Source: an uncultured Collinsella sp.
GTDB lineage: Bacteria; Actinomycetota; Coriobacteriia; Coriobacteriales; Coriobacteriaceae
Direction: 5' to 3'
NCBI GenBank assembly: GCA_959599635.1
Contig: CAUGJN010000003.1
Span: forward strand, 1 to 48,951
DNA length: 48,951 nucleotides
A program made the position numbers and the translations under genes. Numbering within the stretch: position 1 is the first letter of the stretch; every line of letters begins with the position of its first letter. This document shows, piece after piece, positions 24,588 through 33,640 of this stretch. The notes under the pieces are model-generated. The model searched no databases. It saw only the letters and a list, made by a program, of their open reading frames with translations, and was not told where the DNA came from.

Positions 24588-26834
24588 TTACTCGACGTCG
24601 TGGTGACGGCGGGGCTTGCGGCCTCCGTTGTCGCCGGGACGGCGCGGACGGTCGCTGCGCTCGGAGCGCTCGCGACGCGGACGCTCACGGCGCTGGAAGT
24701 GCTCGCCGTCGCCCTCGGAGGAACCCTCGGCGCGAGCCGGAGCCTCAGGCTTGTCAAGACGATCGAGCGAGATCTTGCCGCGATCGTCGACCTCGATGAC
24801 GACGACCTTGACCTCATCGCCGACGTTAAGGACGTCCTCGACCTTCTCCACGCGGCCCTTGGCGACGCGGGAGATGTGCAGCAGGCCGTCCTTACCAGGC
24901 AGCAGGCTGACGAAGGCGCCAAAGGGCTGGATGGAGACCACACGACCGGTGTACTCCTCGCCCGGCTCGGGAACCTTGATGATGAGCTTGATACGCTCGA
25001 CAGCCTGATCGACGGACTCGCCGGTGCCGCCGACAAAGACGGTGCCGTCCTCCTGGATGTCGACCGAAGCGCCGGTCTCGTCCTGGATGCCACGGATGAC
25101 CTTACCGCCGGAACCGATGACGTCGCGAATCTTGTCAGTCGGAACCTGGATGGAGACGATACGCGGAGCGGTGCTGCGCGTGGTGTGGCGCGGCTCGGGG
25201 ATCACATCGAGCATCTTCTGCAGGATGAAGGCGCGACCCTCCTTGGCCTGCTGCAGGGCGCGGGCCAAGATGTCGAAGGTGAGACCAGTGGCCTTGTTGT
25301 CCATCTGCAGGGCAGTGATGCCCTCGGTGGTGCCGGTGACCTTAAAGTCCATGTCGCCCAGGAAGTCCTCGAGACCCTGGATGTCGGACAGGACCACGGT
25401 CTTGCCCTCCTCCTGGATCAGGCCCATGGCGATACCGGAGACCGGGCGCTTAATGGGCACGCCGCCGTCCATAAGGGCGAGCGTGGAGCCGCAGGTCGAA
25501 GCCATCGAAGAGGAGCCGTTGGACTCCATGACCTCGGAGACGACGCGGATGGCGTAGGGGAACTCGTTCTCGTCGGGGAGCACCGGAAGCAGAGCGCGCT
25601 CGGCCAGGTTGCCGTGGCCGATCTCGCGGCGCTTGGGGCTGCCCATGCGGCCGGTCTCGCCGGTGCAGAACGGCGGGAAGTTGTAGTGGTGCATATAGCG
25701 CTTGCCCTCGGTGGGTTCGATGGTATCCAGACGCTGGCCCTCGTTGAGCATACCGAGCGACAGGACGGAAAGCACCTGGGTCTGGCCACGCTGGAACAGA
25801 CCGGAGCCGTGAACGAGCGGCAGGTAGTTATCCTTCACCATGATGGGGCGAATCTCATCGGCGGCACGGCCGTCGACGCGCTCGCCGGTCTCGACGACCA
25901 TGGTACGCATAGCCTTCTTCTCGAGCTTCTTGAGCGCCACGGGAATCTCGCGCTCCCAAGCGGACTGCTCCTCCTCGGTGAACTCGGCACGGATGGACTC
26001 CTTCAGAGCCTCGACCTTGCCGATACGGGAGAGCTTGTCGGCGTCGCGAAGGGCGGCAGCCATCTCGTCGTAGTGGGCGAAGATGCGCTCCTGGACCTCC
26101 TCGACGGGCTGGTCGAGCGGGTACTCCTTCTTGACGATAGCGCCGTTGACCTGCTCCCACTCGGCGACAAACTCGTCCTGAGCCTGGCAGAAGGCAGCAA
26201 GGGCCTCCTGGCCAAACTTCATGGCGGCGAGCATGTCGTCCTCGGAGATCTCCTCGGCGCCGGCCTCGACCATCGAGATGAAGTCGGCAGAGCCGCCCAG
26301 CTCCAGGTCCAGATCGGAGTTCTCGCGCTCCTCATAGGTGGGGTTAACGATAAACTCGCCGGTCTCCACGTTGCGGCCGATGCGCACGCAGGCAAGCGGG
26401 CCCTCGAAGGGCACGCCGCCGAGCGTCATGGCCAGGGAAGCACCCATGACGTTGATGACGTCAAAGGGGTTGACCTGGTCGGCGACGAGCGAGGTGGCGA
26501 CGATGTGCACCTCGTTGCGGAAGCCGTCCGGGAAGCTCGGACGAATCGGGCGGTCGATCATACGGGCCGTGAGCGTGGCCTTCTCGCTGGGACGGCCCTC
26601 ACGCTTGAGGTAGCCACCCGGGATGCGGCCGGCGGCGTACATCTTCTCGTTGAAGTCGACGGTCAGCGGGAAAAAGTCGTAGTTCTTGCGCTCCTTGGAG
26701 ACGACCACGGTGTCGAGCATCGTGGTGTCGCCCTGCTTGACCAGGCAGGCGCCGGTGGCCTGCTTGGCAAGCTCGCCCGACTCAAAGGTGTAGGTCTTGC
26801 CGTACAGCTCAAAGGTCTTGGATACGAGTGTCAT
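24588..26834 (-). CDS. pnp: Polyribonucleotide nucleotidyltransferase
   Basis: 748 residues. Phosphorolytic 3'-5' exoribonuclease of the RNA degradosome. Two RNase PH-like domains (the second containing STCGSTLALMDGGVP and SDIQGLEDFLGDMDFKV), a KH domain (IGSGGKVIRGIQDETGASVDI) and an S1 domain (GEEYTGRVVSIQPFGAFVSL) are in the normal order. A basic Arg-rich tail of about 45 residues extends past S1. GGAG precedes the ATG. It lies downstream of rpsO, the arrangement conserved in most bacteria, and is separated from it by a terminator and a structured leader. Confidence 0.97.
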   Translation of the reverse strand: MTLVSKTFELYGKTYTFESGELAKQATGACLVKQGDTTMLDTVVVSKERKNYDFFPLTVDFNEKMYAAGRIPGGYLKREGRPSEKATLTARMIDRPIRPSFPDGFRNEVHIVATSLVADQVNPFDVINVMGASLAMTLGGVPFEGPLACVRIGRNVETGEFIVNPTYEERENSDLDLELGGSADFISMVEAGAEEISEDDMLAAMKFGQEALAAFCQAQDEFVAEWEQVNGAIVKKEYPLDQPVEEVQERIFAHYDEMAAALRDADKLSRIGKVEALKESIRAEFTEEEQSAWEREIPVALKKLEKKAMRTMVVETGERVDGRAADEIRPIMVKDNYLPLVHGSGLFQRGQTQVLSVLSLGMLNEGQRLDTIEPTEGKRYMHHYNFPPFCTGETGRMGSPKRREIGHGNLAERALLPVLPDENEFPYAIRVVSEVMESNGSSSMASTCGSTLALMDGGVPIKRPVSGIAMGLIQEEGKTVVLSDIQGLEDFLGDMDFKVTGTTEGITALQMDNKATGLTFDILARALQQAKEGRAFILQKMLDVIPEPRHTTRSTAPRIVSIQVPTDKIRDVIGSGGKVIRGIQDETGASVDIQEDGTVFVGGTGESVDQAVERIKLIIKVPEPGEEYTGRVVSIQPFGAFVSLLPGKDGLLHISRVAKGRVEKVEDVLNVGDEVKVVVIEVDDRGKISLDRLDKPEAPARAEGSSEGDGEHFQRRERPRRERSERSDRPRRPGDNGGRKPRRHHDVE

Positions 26835-26940
26835 TGTTCTCCTTTACCCCACAGGCCCCTTGCCTGCAGGCTTCTCATGTGACGCGGGCCCCCTGCCCCC
26901 GCCACGCTTCAGAGCGTGATTGTTCGCGCCCTTACACAAA
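26835..26940 (-). promoter_or_regulatory. Structured pnp leader
   Basis: Between the rpsO terminator and the pnp start are at least two hairpin candidates: CACGCT/AGCGTG (26903-26908 with 26913-26918) and GCGGG/CCCGC (26884-26902). In enteric bacteria a leader stem controls pnp by RNase III and PNPase; a similar role here is only inferred. No clear promoter was fixed. Confidence 0.4.
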
Positions 26941-26969
26941 AAGAGCGCCCCGCTGCGCAGGACGCTCTT
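26941..26969 (-). terminator. Terminator of rpsO
   Basis: AAGAGCG/CGCTCTT stem (26941-26947 with 26963-26969) with a GC-rich interior, followed on the minus strand by TTTTTGTG. It lies 15 bases after the rpsO stop and may be leaky towards pnp. Confidence 0.82.
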
Positions 26970-26983
26970 AGCATGTACAAATC

Positions 26984-27262
26984 CTACTGGATGTTGTCGC
27001 GGATGCCCAGAGCCTTGATGAGCTCACGGTACTCGACGATGTCGTTCTTCTTGATGTAGGAGAGAAGACGACGACGACGGCCGACGAGCATGAGCAGGCC
27101 ACGACGGGTGTGGAAGTCCTTCTGGTGGGACTTCATGTGCTCGGTCAGCTCCTTGATGCGCTCGCTCAGGATGGCGACCTGAACCTTGGGGTTGCCGGTG
27201 TCGACCGGGGTGTTACCGAACTGTGCAGTCAGCTCCGCCTTGCGCTCTTTGGAAACAGTCAT
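26984..27262 (-). CDS. rpsO: 30S ribosomal protein S15
   Basis: 92 residues, close to the usual 89. Binds the 16S rRNA central domain and helps form bridge B4. Conserved segments: VQVAILSERIKELTEHMKSH, KDFHTRRGLLMLVGRRRRLL and SYIKKNDIVEYRELIKALGIR. The ATG at 27262 follows AAAGGTG; the longer frame upstream has no homology. It heads rpsO-pnp. Confidence 0.97.
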   Translation of the reverse strand: MTVSKERKAELTAQFGNTPVDTGNPKVQVAILSERIKELTEHMKSHQKDFHTRRGLLMLVGRRRRLLSYIKKNDIVEYRELIKALGIRDNIQ

Positions 27263-27400
27263 TGTTTCACCTTTCGTTTTACGTCGCCCGCGGGCGACTC
27301 GATTCGCCTCGGACTGGGAAGCCGCCGGTGGAGCGAGCAACCAAGGTCGAGGTACCAACAGGTCGGTATGTTACCACAAGCAGCCTGCGCCTGCGCATCA

Positions 27401-28150
27401 TCACCGACCCAACATGAATTCCATCGCACGGAGACGTTGATCGGTGTGCGTCGCAGCCCACACGTGCGAAAGCCCGAGCAAAAACGCCGCAGTATGCGGG
27501 TCGATCTTTTGAGCCATAAGCTCGTCGAAGGTCATGCCCATAAGGGCGCGCAGCCAGGCGACCTCACCGGTCGACACCAGCTCGGCACCGGGCACGCTCG
27601 ACGCGCACGACCCGCACATGAGGCCGCCCGCCTGGGGCGAAAAATACGACAGCATCGGGTCTCCGCACAGCACGCAGGCCGAAAAATCGGGTCGGTAGCC
27701 AACGTGCGACAGCAATTTAAAAACAAAGGCCGCCACGAGCAGGTCCATATGTGCCGCGTCGAGCCCGCTGCCGACAAGTGTGAGCGCCCGCTGCGTGATG
27801 GCAAAGGTAAACGGGTCCTCGGCGTCCTCGAACGAGCACACGCGCGCGACCTCGGCGATCGCGCTTGCGGCGCATGTCATCTCGTAATCGGGAGCAGCGC
27901 CGAGCGGCGCCTCCATAAGCTCGGCCTGAGAAACCACGTCGAGCGACCGTCCATGCGCAAGCAGCAGATCAACGGTACAGAACATCTCGCAGCGCGCAGC
28001 CAGGCGTCCGCCGGGTTTGCGGGCGCCCTTTGCCACGGCACGAACCTGCCGACCCCGCTCGTCAAGCATCGTCAGGATCAGGTCCGTCTCTTTGAGCTTC
28101 GTCTTATCGAGGACGAGCACCATCGTGCGATATGTCCGGGAGCCTGCCAT
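27401..28150 (-). CDS. recO: DNA repair protein RecO
   Basis: 249 residues. Works with RecF and RecR to load RecA on SSB-coated gaps. The N-terminal OB fold starts YRTMVLVLDKTKLKETDLILTM and contains the conserved KGARKP. The central zinc finger is CVLCGD and CGSC, followed by the helical C-terminus. No clear ribosome site precedes the ATG; it is 15 bases after era and may depend on coupling. It is the last gene of the mtaB-phoH-ybeY-dgkA-era-recO run, the order also seen in Bacillus. Confidence 0.94.
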   Translation of the reverse strand: MAGSRTYRTMVLVLDKTKLKETDLILTMLDERGRQVRAVAKGARKPGGRLAARCEMFCTVDLLLAHGRSLDVVSQAELMEAPLGAAPDYEMTCAASAIAEVARVCSFEDAEDPFTFAITQRALTLVGSGLDAAHMDLLVAAFVFKLLSHVGYRPDFSACVLCGDPMLSYFSPQAGGLMCGSCASSVPGAELVSTGEVAWLRALMGMTFDELMAQKIDPHTAAFLLGLSHVWAATHTDQRLRAMEFMLGR

Positions 28151-28165
28151 TCGCGCCGCGTGTCC

Positions 28166-29236
28166 CTAATCCTCGGCGTTATAGCCAAAGCGGCGAATCT
28201 GGGCCTCGTCGTCACGCCAGCCGGCCTTGACCTTCACGTCCAGCTCCAAAAAGACCTGGGTGCCAAAGATGCGCTCAAGGTCGCGACGGGCGTCGATGCC
28301 GATATGTTTGATCATCTCGCCGCCCTTGCCGATGATGATGCCCTTTTGGCCCTCGCGCTCGACGTAAATGGTGGCGTGCACGCGCAGCACCTTCTTGGTC
28401 TGCTCAAGCGCATCGCAAATCACGCCCACGGAGTGCGGGATCTCATCACGGGTGCGGCGCAAGACCTTCTCGCGCACAAACTCGGCAACGAGCGTCTCAT
28501 CGGAAGCGTCGGTACCCATGTCCTCGGGGAACCAACGCGGACCCTCGGGCAAAAAGTGCGCAACGGTCTCGATGAAGGCATCGACGTTAAAGTTCTTGAC
28601 CGACGACGTCACGATCTCGTCGTCATATTCCATAAGCTCGTGAGCGGCCTTAAGCTGCTCCATGACCTGTGCGGGGTCGGCTTCATCGGCCTTGGTGAGC
28701 ACCAGGACCTTCTTGGAACGGGCATTCTTGACACGCTCGGCAACCCAGGCGTCTCCCCTGCCGATCGGTTTAGTGGCATCAATCAAAAACGCGACAACAT
28801 CGACATCGTTCAGCTCGAACAGCGCGCTCTTGTTGAGTTCGGACCCTAGACCGTCCTTGGGCTTGTGGATACCCGGGGTATCGACAAAGACCAGCTGGTA
28901 GCCGGGGCGGTTGACGACGGCGCGCATGCGGCGGCGGGTCGTCTGGGCCACAGGCGAGGTGATGGCGACCTTTTTGCCATAGCAGGCGTTGAGCAGCGTT
29001 GACTTACCGGCGTTGGGGCGGCCGACCAAGGCCACGAAGCCACTGCGGAAACCGGGCTCAACGTCGCCAAAGCCCGCGAGGCTGTCGTCCTCATCGCACA
29101 GGGCGTCGAGTTCCTCGTCGCTCATGCCCTCAAACGGGTCGAACTCCTCGGCCTCGTCAAACGAATCGGCACCTTCAGCCTCGTCCAGGGACTCGTCGTC
29201 CAAAATCTCATCGGTAGGCTGCATATTGTCGGACAT
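28166..29236 (-). CDS. era: GTPase Era with acidic N-terminal extension
   Basis: 356 residues. Era binds the 16S rRNA 3' end and is needed for 30S assembly. The G domain begins around residue 66: G1 GRPNAGKS, G3 DTPG in VFVDTPGIHKP, G4 TKAD. The C-terminal KH domain has GQKGIIIGKGGEMIKHIG. Typical Era is about 300 residues; here about 62 residues dominated by Asp and Glu precede the G domain. The ATG is supported by AAAGGGA, so the extension is probably real. Confidence 0.95.
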   Translation of the reverse strand: MSDNMQPTDEILDDESLDEAEGADSFDEAEEFDPFEGMSDEELDALCDEDDSLAGFGDVEPGFRSGFVALVGRPNAGKSTLLNACYGKKVAITSPVAQTTRRRMRAVVNRPGYQLVFVDTPGIHKPKDGLGSELNKSALFELNDVDVVAFLIDATKPIGRGDAWVAERVKNARSKKVLVLTKADEADPAQVMEQLKAAHELMEYDDEIVTSSVKNFNVDAFIETVAHFLPEGPRWFPEDMGTDASDETLVAEFVREKVLRRTRDEIPHSVGVICDALEQTKKVLRVHATIYVEREGQKGIIIGKGGEMIKHIGIDARRDLERIFGTQVFLELDVKVKAGWRDDEAQIRRFGYNAED

Positions 29237-29248
29237 GGGAATCCCTTT

Positions 29249-29626
29249 CTAAATAAAGCCGAGCGCGTGGGCAAATACCAGCACGCCCACAATCGCGGCG
29301 GTGATGGAAAGAACGTATACAGAGGCGGCGGCGATGTCCTTCGCACGCTTGGCCAGCGGATGGAGCTCCTGGGTCGCTAGGTCGACGATGGCCTCCATAG
29401 CGGTGTTGCACAGCTCGCCGTGAATCACCAGGCCACAGCAGATGATAATCGTAGCCCACTCGGCAATGTCGAGCCCCACAATGCAGCCGGCAATGACAGT
29501 GCACACGCCCGCCACGAGCATGACCTTAATGTTGCGCTCGGTCTTGACGGCGGTGACGAAGCCCTCCATGGCGTAGGAAAAGGACTTTAAGAAGGACGGA
29601 TGGTCCTTGTTCGATCCGGGAATCAT
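29249..29626 (-). CDS. dgkA: Diacylglycerol kinase / undecaprenol kinase family protein
   Basis: 125 residues with three membrane helices, normal for the prokaryotic DgkA family. The active-site region ELCNTAMEAIVDLATQE and AKRAKDIAAASVYV is intact. Gram-positive members next to ybeY and era usually phosphorylate undecaprenol rather than diacylglycerol; the substrate here is inferred only from that. AGGAG precedes the ATG. Confidence 0.93.
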   Translation of the reverse strand: MIPGSNKDHPSFLKSFSYAMEGFVTAVKTERNIKVMLVAGVCTVIAGCIVGLDIAEWATIIICCGLVIHGELCNTAMEAIVDLATQELHPLAKRAKDIAAASVYVLSITAAIVGVLVFAHALGFI

Positions 29627-29635
29627 AGACGGCTC

Positions 29636-30145
29636 CTAGTCGTGGGCGTGGTTGGTGATGGGGCCGACGTGGACTAGCTTGGGGTCCTCGCCGCGCTCGA
29701 GCGCCAGATCGCGCAGGATGGCGTCCTCGCGGGCCTCCATGACCTCGGCCTCGTCGTCCTCGATATGGTCATACCCCAGCAGGTGCAGCATGCCGTGTAC
29801 GAGCATCAGGCGGCACTCGTCGGCAGGGCTATTGCCAAAGCCGGGGGCCTGACGGGCAATGACCTGCGGGGCCAAGATGATATCGCCGAGCTCGAGCGTC
29901 TCGTCGGCGGGAATATCCTCGTCAAAGGCCGAGTCGCATTCAAACGAGAGCACATCGGTGGTGCGGTCGATGCCACGCCACTTGTGGTTGAGCTCGTGCA
30001 TCTCGTCCTCGTCGACATACGAAAGGGAAATCTCGACTTCACGTTCAACGTCCTCGGCGGCAAGCACAACCTCGCAAATGTGCTCCACCTCCTGCGCGTC
30101 GAGCAGCGTATCGAGCTCGGCATCGTTGCTGATCAATACACTCAA
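29636..30145 (-). CDS. ybeY: Endoribonuclease YbeY
   Basis: 169 residues. Zinc-dependent RNase for 16S rRNA 3'-end maturation and ribosome quality control. The zinc motif HGMLHLLGYDH is intact, and NHKWRGIDRTTDVLSF is the family's other signature. It starts with TTG overlapping the phoH stop, with AAAGGAG six bases before. phoH-ybeY is a near-universal pair. Confidence 0.95.
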   Translation of the reverse strand: MSVLISNDAELDTLLDAQEVEHICEVVLAAEDVEREVEISLSYVDEDEMHELNHKWRGIDRTTDVLSFECDSAFDEDIPADETLELGDIILAPQVIARQAPGFGNSPADECRLMLVHGMLHLLGYDHIEDDEAEVMEAREDAILRDLALERGEDPKLVHVGPITNHAHD

Positions 30146-31128
30146 CGGGACTCCTTTCGGTCGCGCGAGCGCTGCTCACGCACGTCATCATAAGCATCGT
30201 ATGCCTCGACGATACGACCCACCAGGGCATGGCGCACCACATCGGCGCGCTCCAGGTGTGCAAACGCCACATCGTCGACACGGCCCAAAATCTTCTCGAC
30301 ATCCGCCAAGCCACCACGACGACCCACCAGGTCGCGCTGGCTGAGGTCGCCGGTAATCACGAACTTGGAGTTGAATCCCAGGCGTGTCAGGAACATCTTC
30401 ATCTGCTCGGGCGTGGTATTTTGCGCCTCGTCGAGCACCACGAAAGCATCACTCAGCGTACGACCGCGCATATAGGCAAGCGGGGCGATCTCGATCACGC
30501 CGCGCTCCATAAGCTCATCGGTGCGCTCGCGATCCATCATGTCAAAAAGGGCGTCGTAGAGCGGACGCATGTACGGATCGATCTTTTCCTCGAGGGTACC
30601 GGGCAAAAAGCCCAGGTTCTCCCCCGCCTCGACAACCGGGCGCGTCAAGATTAGGCGACCCACCTCGTGACGCTTGAGCGCGGCAACGGCGAGCGCCATG
30701 GCCAGATAGGTCTTACCGGTACCGGCGGGACCCAGGCCAAACGTGATGGTATGCGAGCGGATGGCGTCAACATAGCGTTTTTGGCCGAGCGTCTTGGGAC
30801 GAATAACGCGGCCGCGATACGACAGCAGCACGTCATCGCGCAGCGACGAGGCATCATGCTCTCCATCGCGCAGGACAGCCAAGCAACGCGAGACATCGTC
30901 GGCAGACAGCGTGCGTCCGGCAGCCGCCTCGCGAAAAGCATGCTCAAAAAAGCGCACCACGAGCTCGACCTCATCCGGGTCACCGCTCACGGCGATACTG
31001 TCGCCACGGGCGACCACGTGGGCGCGAACCAAGCTCTCGAGCGCACGAAGGACGCCGTCGCCGGCGCCCAAAACGCGCGAGGGATCAATCCCCTCGGGAA
31101 CGGTAAGTCTAATCTTCGAGGCTTCCAT
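30142..31128 (-). CDS. phoH: PhoH-like ATPase
   Basis: 328 residues. Cytoplasmic P-loop ATPase of the PhoH family; RNA helicase-like activity is reported for some members. The N-terminal KH-like part (about 1-100) precedes the ATPase: Walker A GPAGTGKT, LTRPVVEAGENLGFLPGTLEEK, Walker B VVLDEAQNT and the sensor ITGDLSQRD. The ATG at 31128 has GGGAGG; earlier in-frame ATGs do not. The start overlaps the end of mtaB by 20 bases. Confidence 0.95.
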   Translation of the reverse strand: MEASKIRLTVPEGIDPSRVLGAGDGVLRALESLVRAHVVARGDSIAVSGDPDEVELVVRFFEHAFREAAAGRTLSADDVSRCLAVLRDGEHDASSLRDDVLLSYRGRVIRPKTLGQKRYVDAIRSHTITFGLGPAGTGKTYLAMALAVAALKRHEVGRLILTRPVVEAGENLGFLPGTLEEKIDPYMRPLYDALFDMMDRERTDELMERGVIEIAPLAYMRGRTLSDAFVVLDEAQNTTPEQMKMFLTRLGFNSKFVITGDLSQRDLVGRRGGLADVEKILGRVDDVAFAHLERADVVRHALVGRIVEAYDAYDDVREQRSRDRKESR

Positions 31129-32401
31129 GAACCTCCCTGCGCGCATGGACCAAGCCGGAATCATCGACTTCGATGATAGCAACATCGAGCAGGCACGGGG
31201 CTGTAAGTCCACAGGTATCGTCAAGACGGGCATGATGGAACGAGCCGAGCGTCAGGTTGTCACCATACTCGAGCACGGCGCGCTCAACGGTTCCCACGCG
31301 ACGACGAGCATCGGCGATGGCGAGTTCCTGCGCCGCGGCCCGCATACGGCGGCTGCGCTCAGCCATAACCTCTGGCGGTACCTGGTCGGGCATATCGGCG
31401 GCAAGTGTGCCGGGACGCTTACTGTAGCGGAACACATGCATGCGCGAAAAGCCCACGCGACGGCATAGCGCCAGCGACTCCTCGAACTCCTCATCCGTCT
31501 CACCGGGAAAACCGACGATGACGTCGCACGAAAGGGACGCCTGAGGCAAGTTGGCGCGAATCATGCGCACCGTATCCTCAAACGCCTCGGCGCTATAGGG
31601 ACGACCCATGCGATGCAAGGTCGCCGTGCAGCCGGACTGCACGGGCAGGTGCAAAAACGGGGCGATACGCTGCGGATAGCGCGCCATAACCTTAAGCAGG
31701 CGCTCAGAGATATCCATGGGCTCGACCGAGGAAATGCGCACATGCGGAATAGACGTGCGCTCCATGATGGCCTCGAGCAGCTCATCGATTTCGACATGCT
31801 CGTCGGTCGCGCTCTTGCCATCGTAGGCACCCAGGTTCACACCGGTCAGCACCACCTCGGGCACGCCGGCCTCCTGGGCCTCGCGAACTTGCTCGAGCAC
31901 GGACTCGACGGGCACGGAGCGCTCGGGGCCGCGTGCCTTCCACACAATGCAATAGGTGCAGCGATGGTTGCAGCCGTCCTGAATCTTCACGCCCAGGCGA
32001 GAGCGACCGAGCGCATCGACCACGTCGCCATCGCTACAGGCGGGCACGCTATCGGATTCAACACCCAGCACCTCGCAGACGCGCTCGGCGACGTCAATCT
32101 TGGACGGCTCGGCGATCACGCGATCGGAGAGCTCCAGCAGCTCCTCGGGATGCAGGTTGACGACGCAGCCGGTTACGACCACGTAAGGCTCGCCCGGATA
32201 GGCCAGCGCATGACGAACGGCCTTACGGGTCTTGGCCTCGGCCTCGCCCGTAACGGCACAGGTGTTAATGACGATCAGGTCGGCATCCTGGGGCTCCACC
32301 ATAGCAAAACCCAGGCGCATAAGATCGGCAGTGATACGGTCAGACTCAACCCGGTTGACACGGCAGCCGAGGTTGACGACGGAAATATGGGGTGCGAGCA
32401 C
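31109..32401 (-). CDS. mtaB: tRNA (N6-L-threonylcarbamoyladenosine37) methylthiotransferase MtaB
   Basis: 430 residues. Radical-SAM enzyme that converts t6A37 to ms2t6A37 in tRNAs reading ANN codons. Cluster cysteines: NLGCRVNRVESD, NTCAVT and TGCVV. The radical-SAM motif DGCNHRCTYCIVWKARG, with its W-K-ARG continuation, and the LTGVNLGAY motif mark MtaB rather than MiaB or RimO. It starts with GTG preceded by AAGGAG, inside the dnaJ stop region. It is the third methylthiotransferase in the window. Confidence 0.94.
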   Translation of the reverse strand: MLAPHISVVNLGCRVNRVESDRITADLMRLGFAMVEPQDADLIVINTCAVTGEAEAKTRKAVRHALAYPGEPYVVVTGCVVNLHPEELLELSDRVIAEPSKIDVAERVCEVLGVESDSVPACSDGDVVDALGRSRLGVKIQDGCNHRCTYCIVWKARGPERSVPVESVLEQVREAQEAGVPEVVLTGVNLGAYDGKSATDEHVEIDELLEAIMERTSIPHVRISSVEPMDISERLLKVMARYPQRIAPFLHLPVQSGCTATLHRMGRPYSAEAFEDTVRMIRANLPQASLSCDVIVGFPGETDEEFEESLALCRRVGFSRMHVFRYSKRPGTLAADMPDQVPPEVMAERSRRMRAAAQELAIADARRRVGTVERAVLEYGDNLTLGSFHHARLDDTCGLTAPCLLDVAIIEVDDSGLVHARREVHGSLED

Positions 32402-32410
32402 GCGGGCTCC

Positions 32411-33559
32411 TTAATCGAGGATATCGTCGAGGGCACTCTTGATACGGTCGGTCACCGACTTCTTACCGGAAGCGACGTCATCGCCCATCTCATCGGCAAA
32501 AGCACGGAGCAGCTCGCGCTGCTTATTGGAAAGATTGGTGGGAACGACCACGCGCAGTTGCACGATCAAGCGGCCACGCGAACCGCCACCGCCAATGCGC
32601 GGCATGCCGTAATTATTGACGCTCACGGTGTCGCCGTACTGGGCGCCGGCGGGGACGCACACCTTAACGACCTCGTCGGGCATAATGCCCTCGACCTCGA
32701 TCTCGCAGCCGAGCGCAGCCTGCGCAATCGAGATATCGCTCACCAGGTACAGGTCGTCACCGTTGCGCTTAAAGCGCTCATGGTCGGCAACGCGCACGTT
32801 GACAATCAAGTCGCCCGAAGGCTCGCCGCGAAGACCGGCCTCGCCAAAGCCGCTCACACGCAGCTGTCGACCGGTCGAAACGCCGGCGGGAATATCGATG
32901 TCAATCTTTTCATGCGAAGGCGTGCGGCCCTGACCATCGCAGGTCTCGCAGGGATGGTCGATAACCGTGCCCTCGCCATGGCAGTCGGGGCAAGGCGAGG
33001 AAGACTGAACCTGGCCCAAAAACGATCGCCGAACCGTCGTGACATAGCCCGTGCCGTGGCAGCGGCCGCACTGCTTTTCCTGTGCGCCCTCTGCCCTACC
33101 GGTGCCATTGCAGTCCTCGCAAGGAGCAAAGCGGTCATAGCTGATTGTCTTTTTGCAGCCGAGCGCCGCCTCCTCGAGCGTCACCGAAAGCGAGATGGCC
33201 ATGTCACGACCGCGACGACGCTCGCGACGGCTGCGGGCGCCACCGCCGGCACCGCCGCCAAAAAACGACGAGAACAAGTCGTCCATGCCCATACCACCAA
33301 AGATATCGTTGATATCGACGTAGCCCGAACCACCAGGGCCGTCGGCAGTGCCGTAACGGTCGTAGTTAGCACGCTTCTGCTCATCGGAAAGAACGGAATA
33401 GGCCTCGTTGAGCTCCTTGAACTTGGCCTCGGCCTCGGGGTCGTCCGAAACGTCCGGGTGTACGGTACGGGCCTTCTTTAGAAACGCGCGCTTAATCGTC
33501 CGCGCGTCGGCATCCTTGTCGACGCCAAGTACCTCGTAGTAATCCCTATTTTCCGACAC
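32411..33559 (-). CDS. dnaJ: Chaperone DnaJ
   Basis: 382 residues, canonical type I Hsp40. J domain with HPD (residues about 4-70), Gly/Phe region (FGGMGMDDLFSSFFGGG), four zinc-finger repeats (CEDCNGTG, CGRCHGTG, CPDCHGEG, CETCDGQG) and both C-terminal client-binding domains. It starts with GTG at 33559 with AAGGA eight bases upstream; the frame upstream of this has no J-domain homology. No dnaK, grpE or hrcA is adjacent. It follows the membrane-anchored paralogue by 81 bases. Confidence 0.95.
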   Translation of the reverse strand: MSENRDYYEVLGVDKDADARTIKRAFLKKARTVHPDVSDDPEAEAKFKELNEAYSVLSDEQKRANYDRYGTADGPGGSGYVDINDIFGGMGMDDLFSSFFGGGAGGGARSRRERRRGRDMAISLSVTLEEAALGCKKTISYDRFAPCEDCNGTGRAEGAQEKQCGRCHGTGYVTTVRRSFLGQVQSSSPCPDCHGEGTVIDHPCETCDGQGRTPSHEKIDIDIPAGVSTGRQLRVSGFGEAGLRGEPSGDLIVNVRVADHERFKRNGDDLYLVSDISIAQAALGCEIEVEGIMPDEVVKVCVPAGAQYGDTVSVNNYGMPRIGGGGSRGRLIVQLRVVVPTNLSNKQRELLRAFADEMGDDVASGKKSVTDRIKSALDDILD

Positions 33560-33640
33560 GACCGAATCCTTCCGACTTTCATTATTGTCACAGTGCGTCC
33601 TATACCCAAGCTGGGCCAACCGCAAACAGAGGGTTTGATG

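Noticed and set aside
24399..26882. An 827-codon plus-strand frame opposite pnp
   Set aside because: A reverse-strand shadow of pnp: Leu/Asp/Gly-rich, no domain, and it runs through the pnp terminator and the structured repeat.
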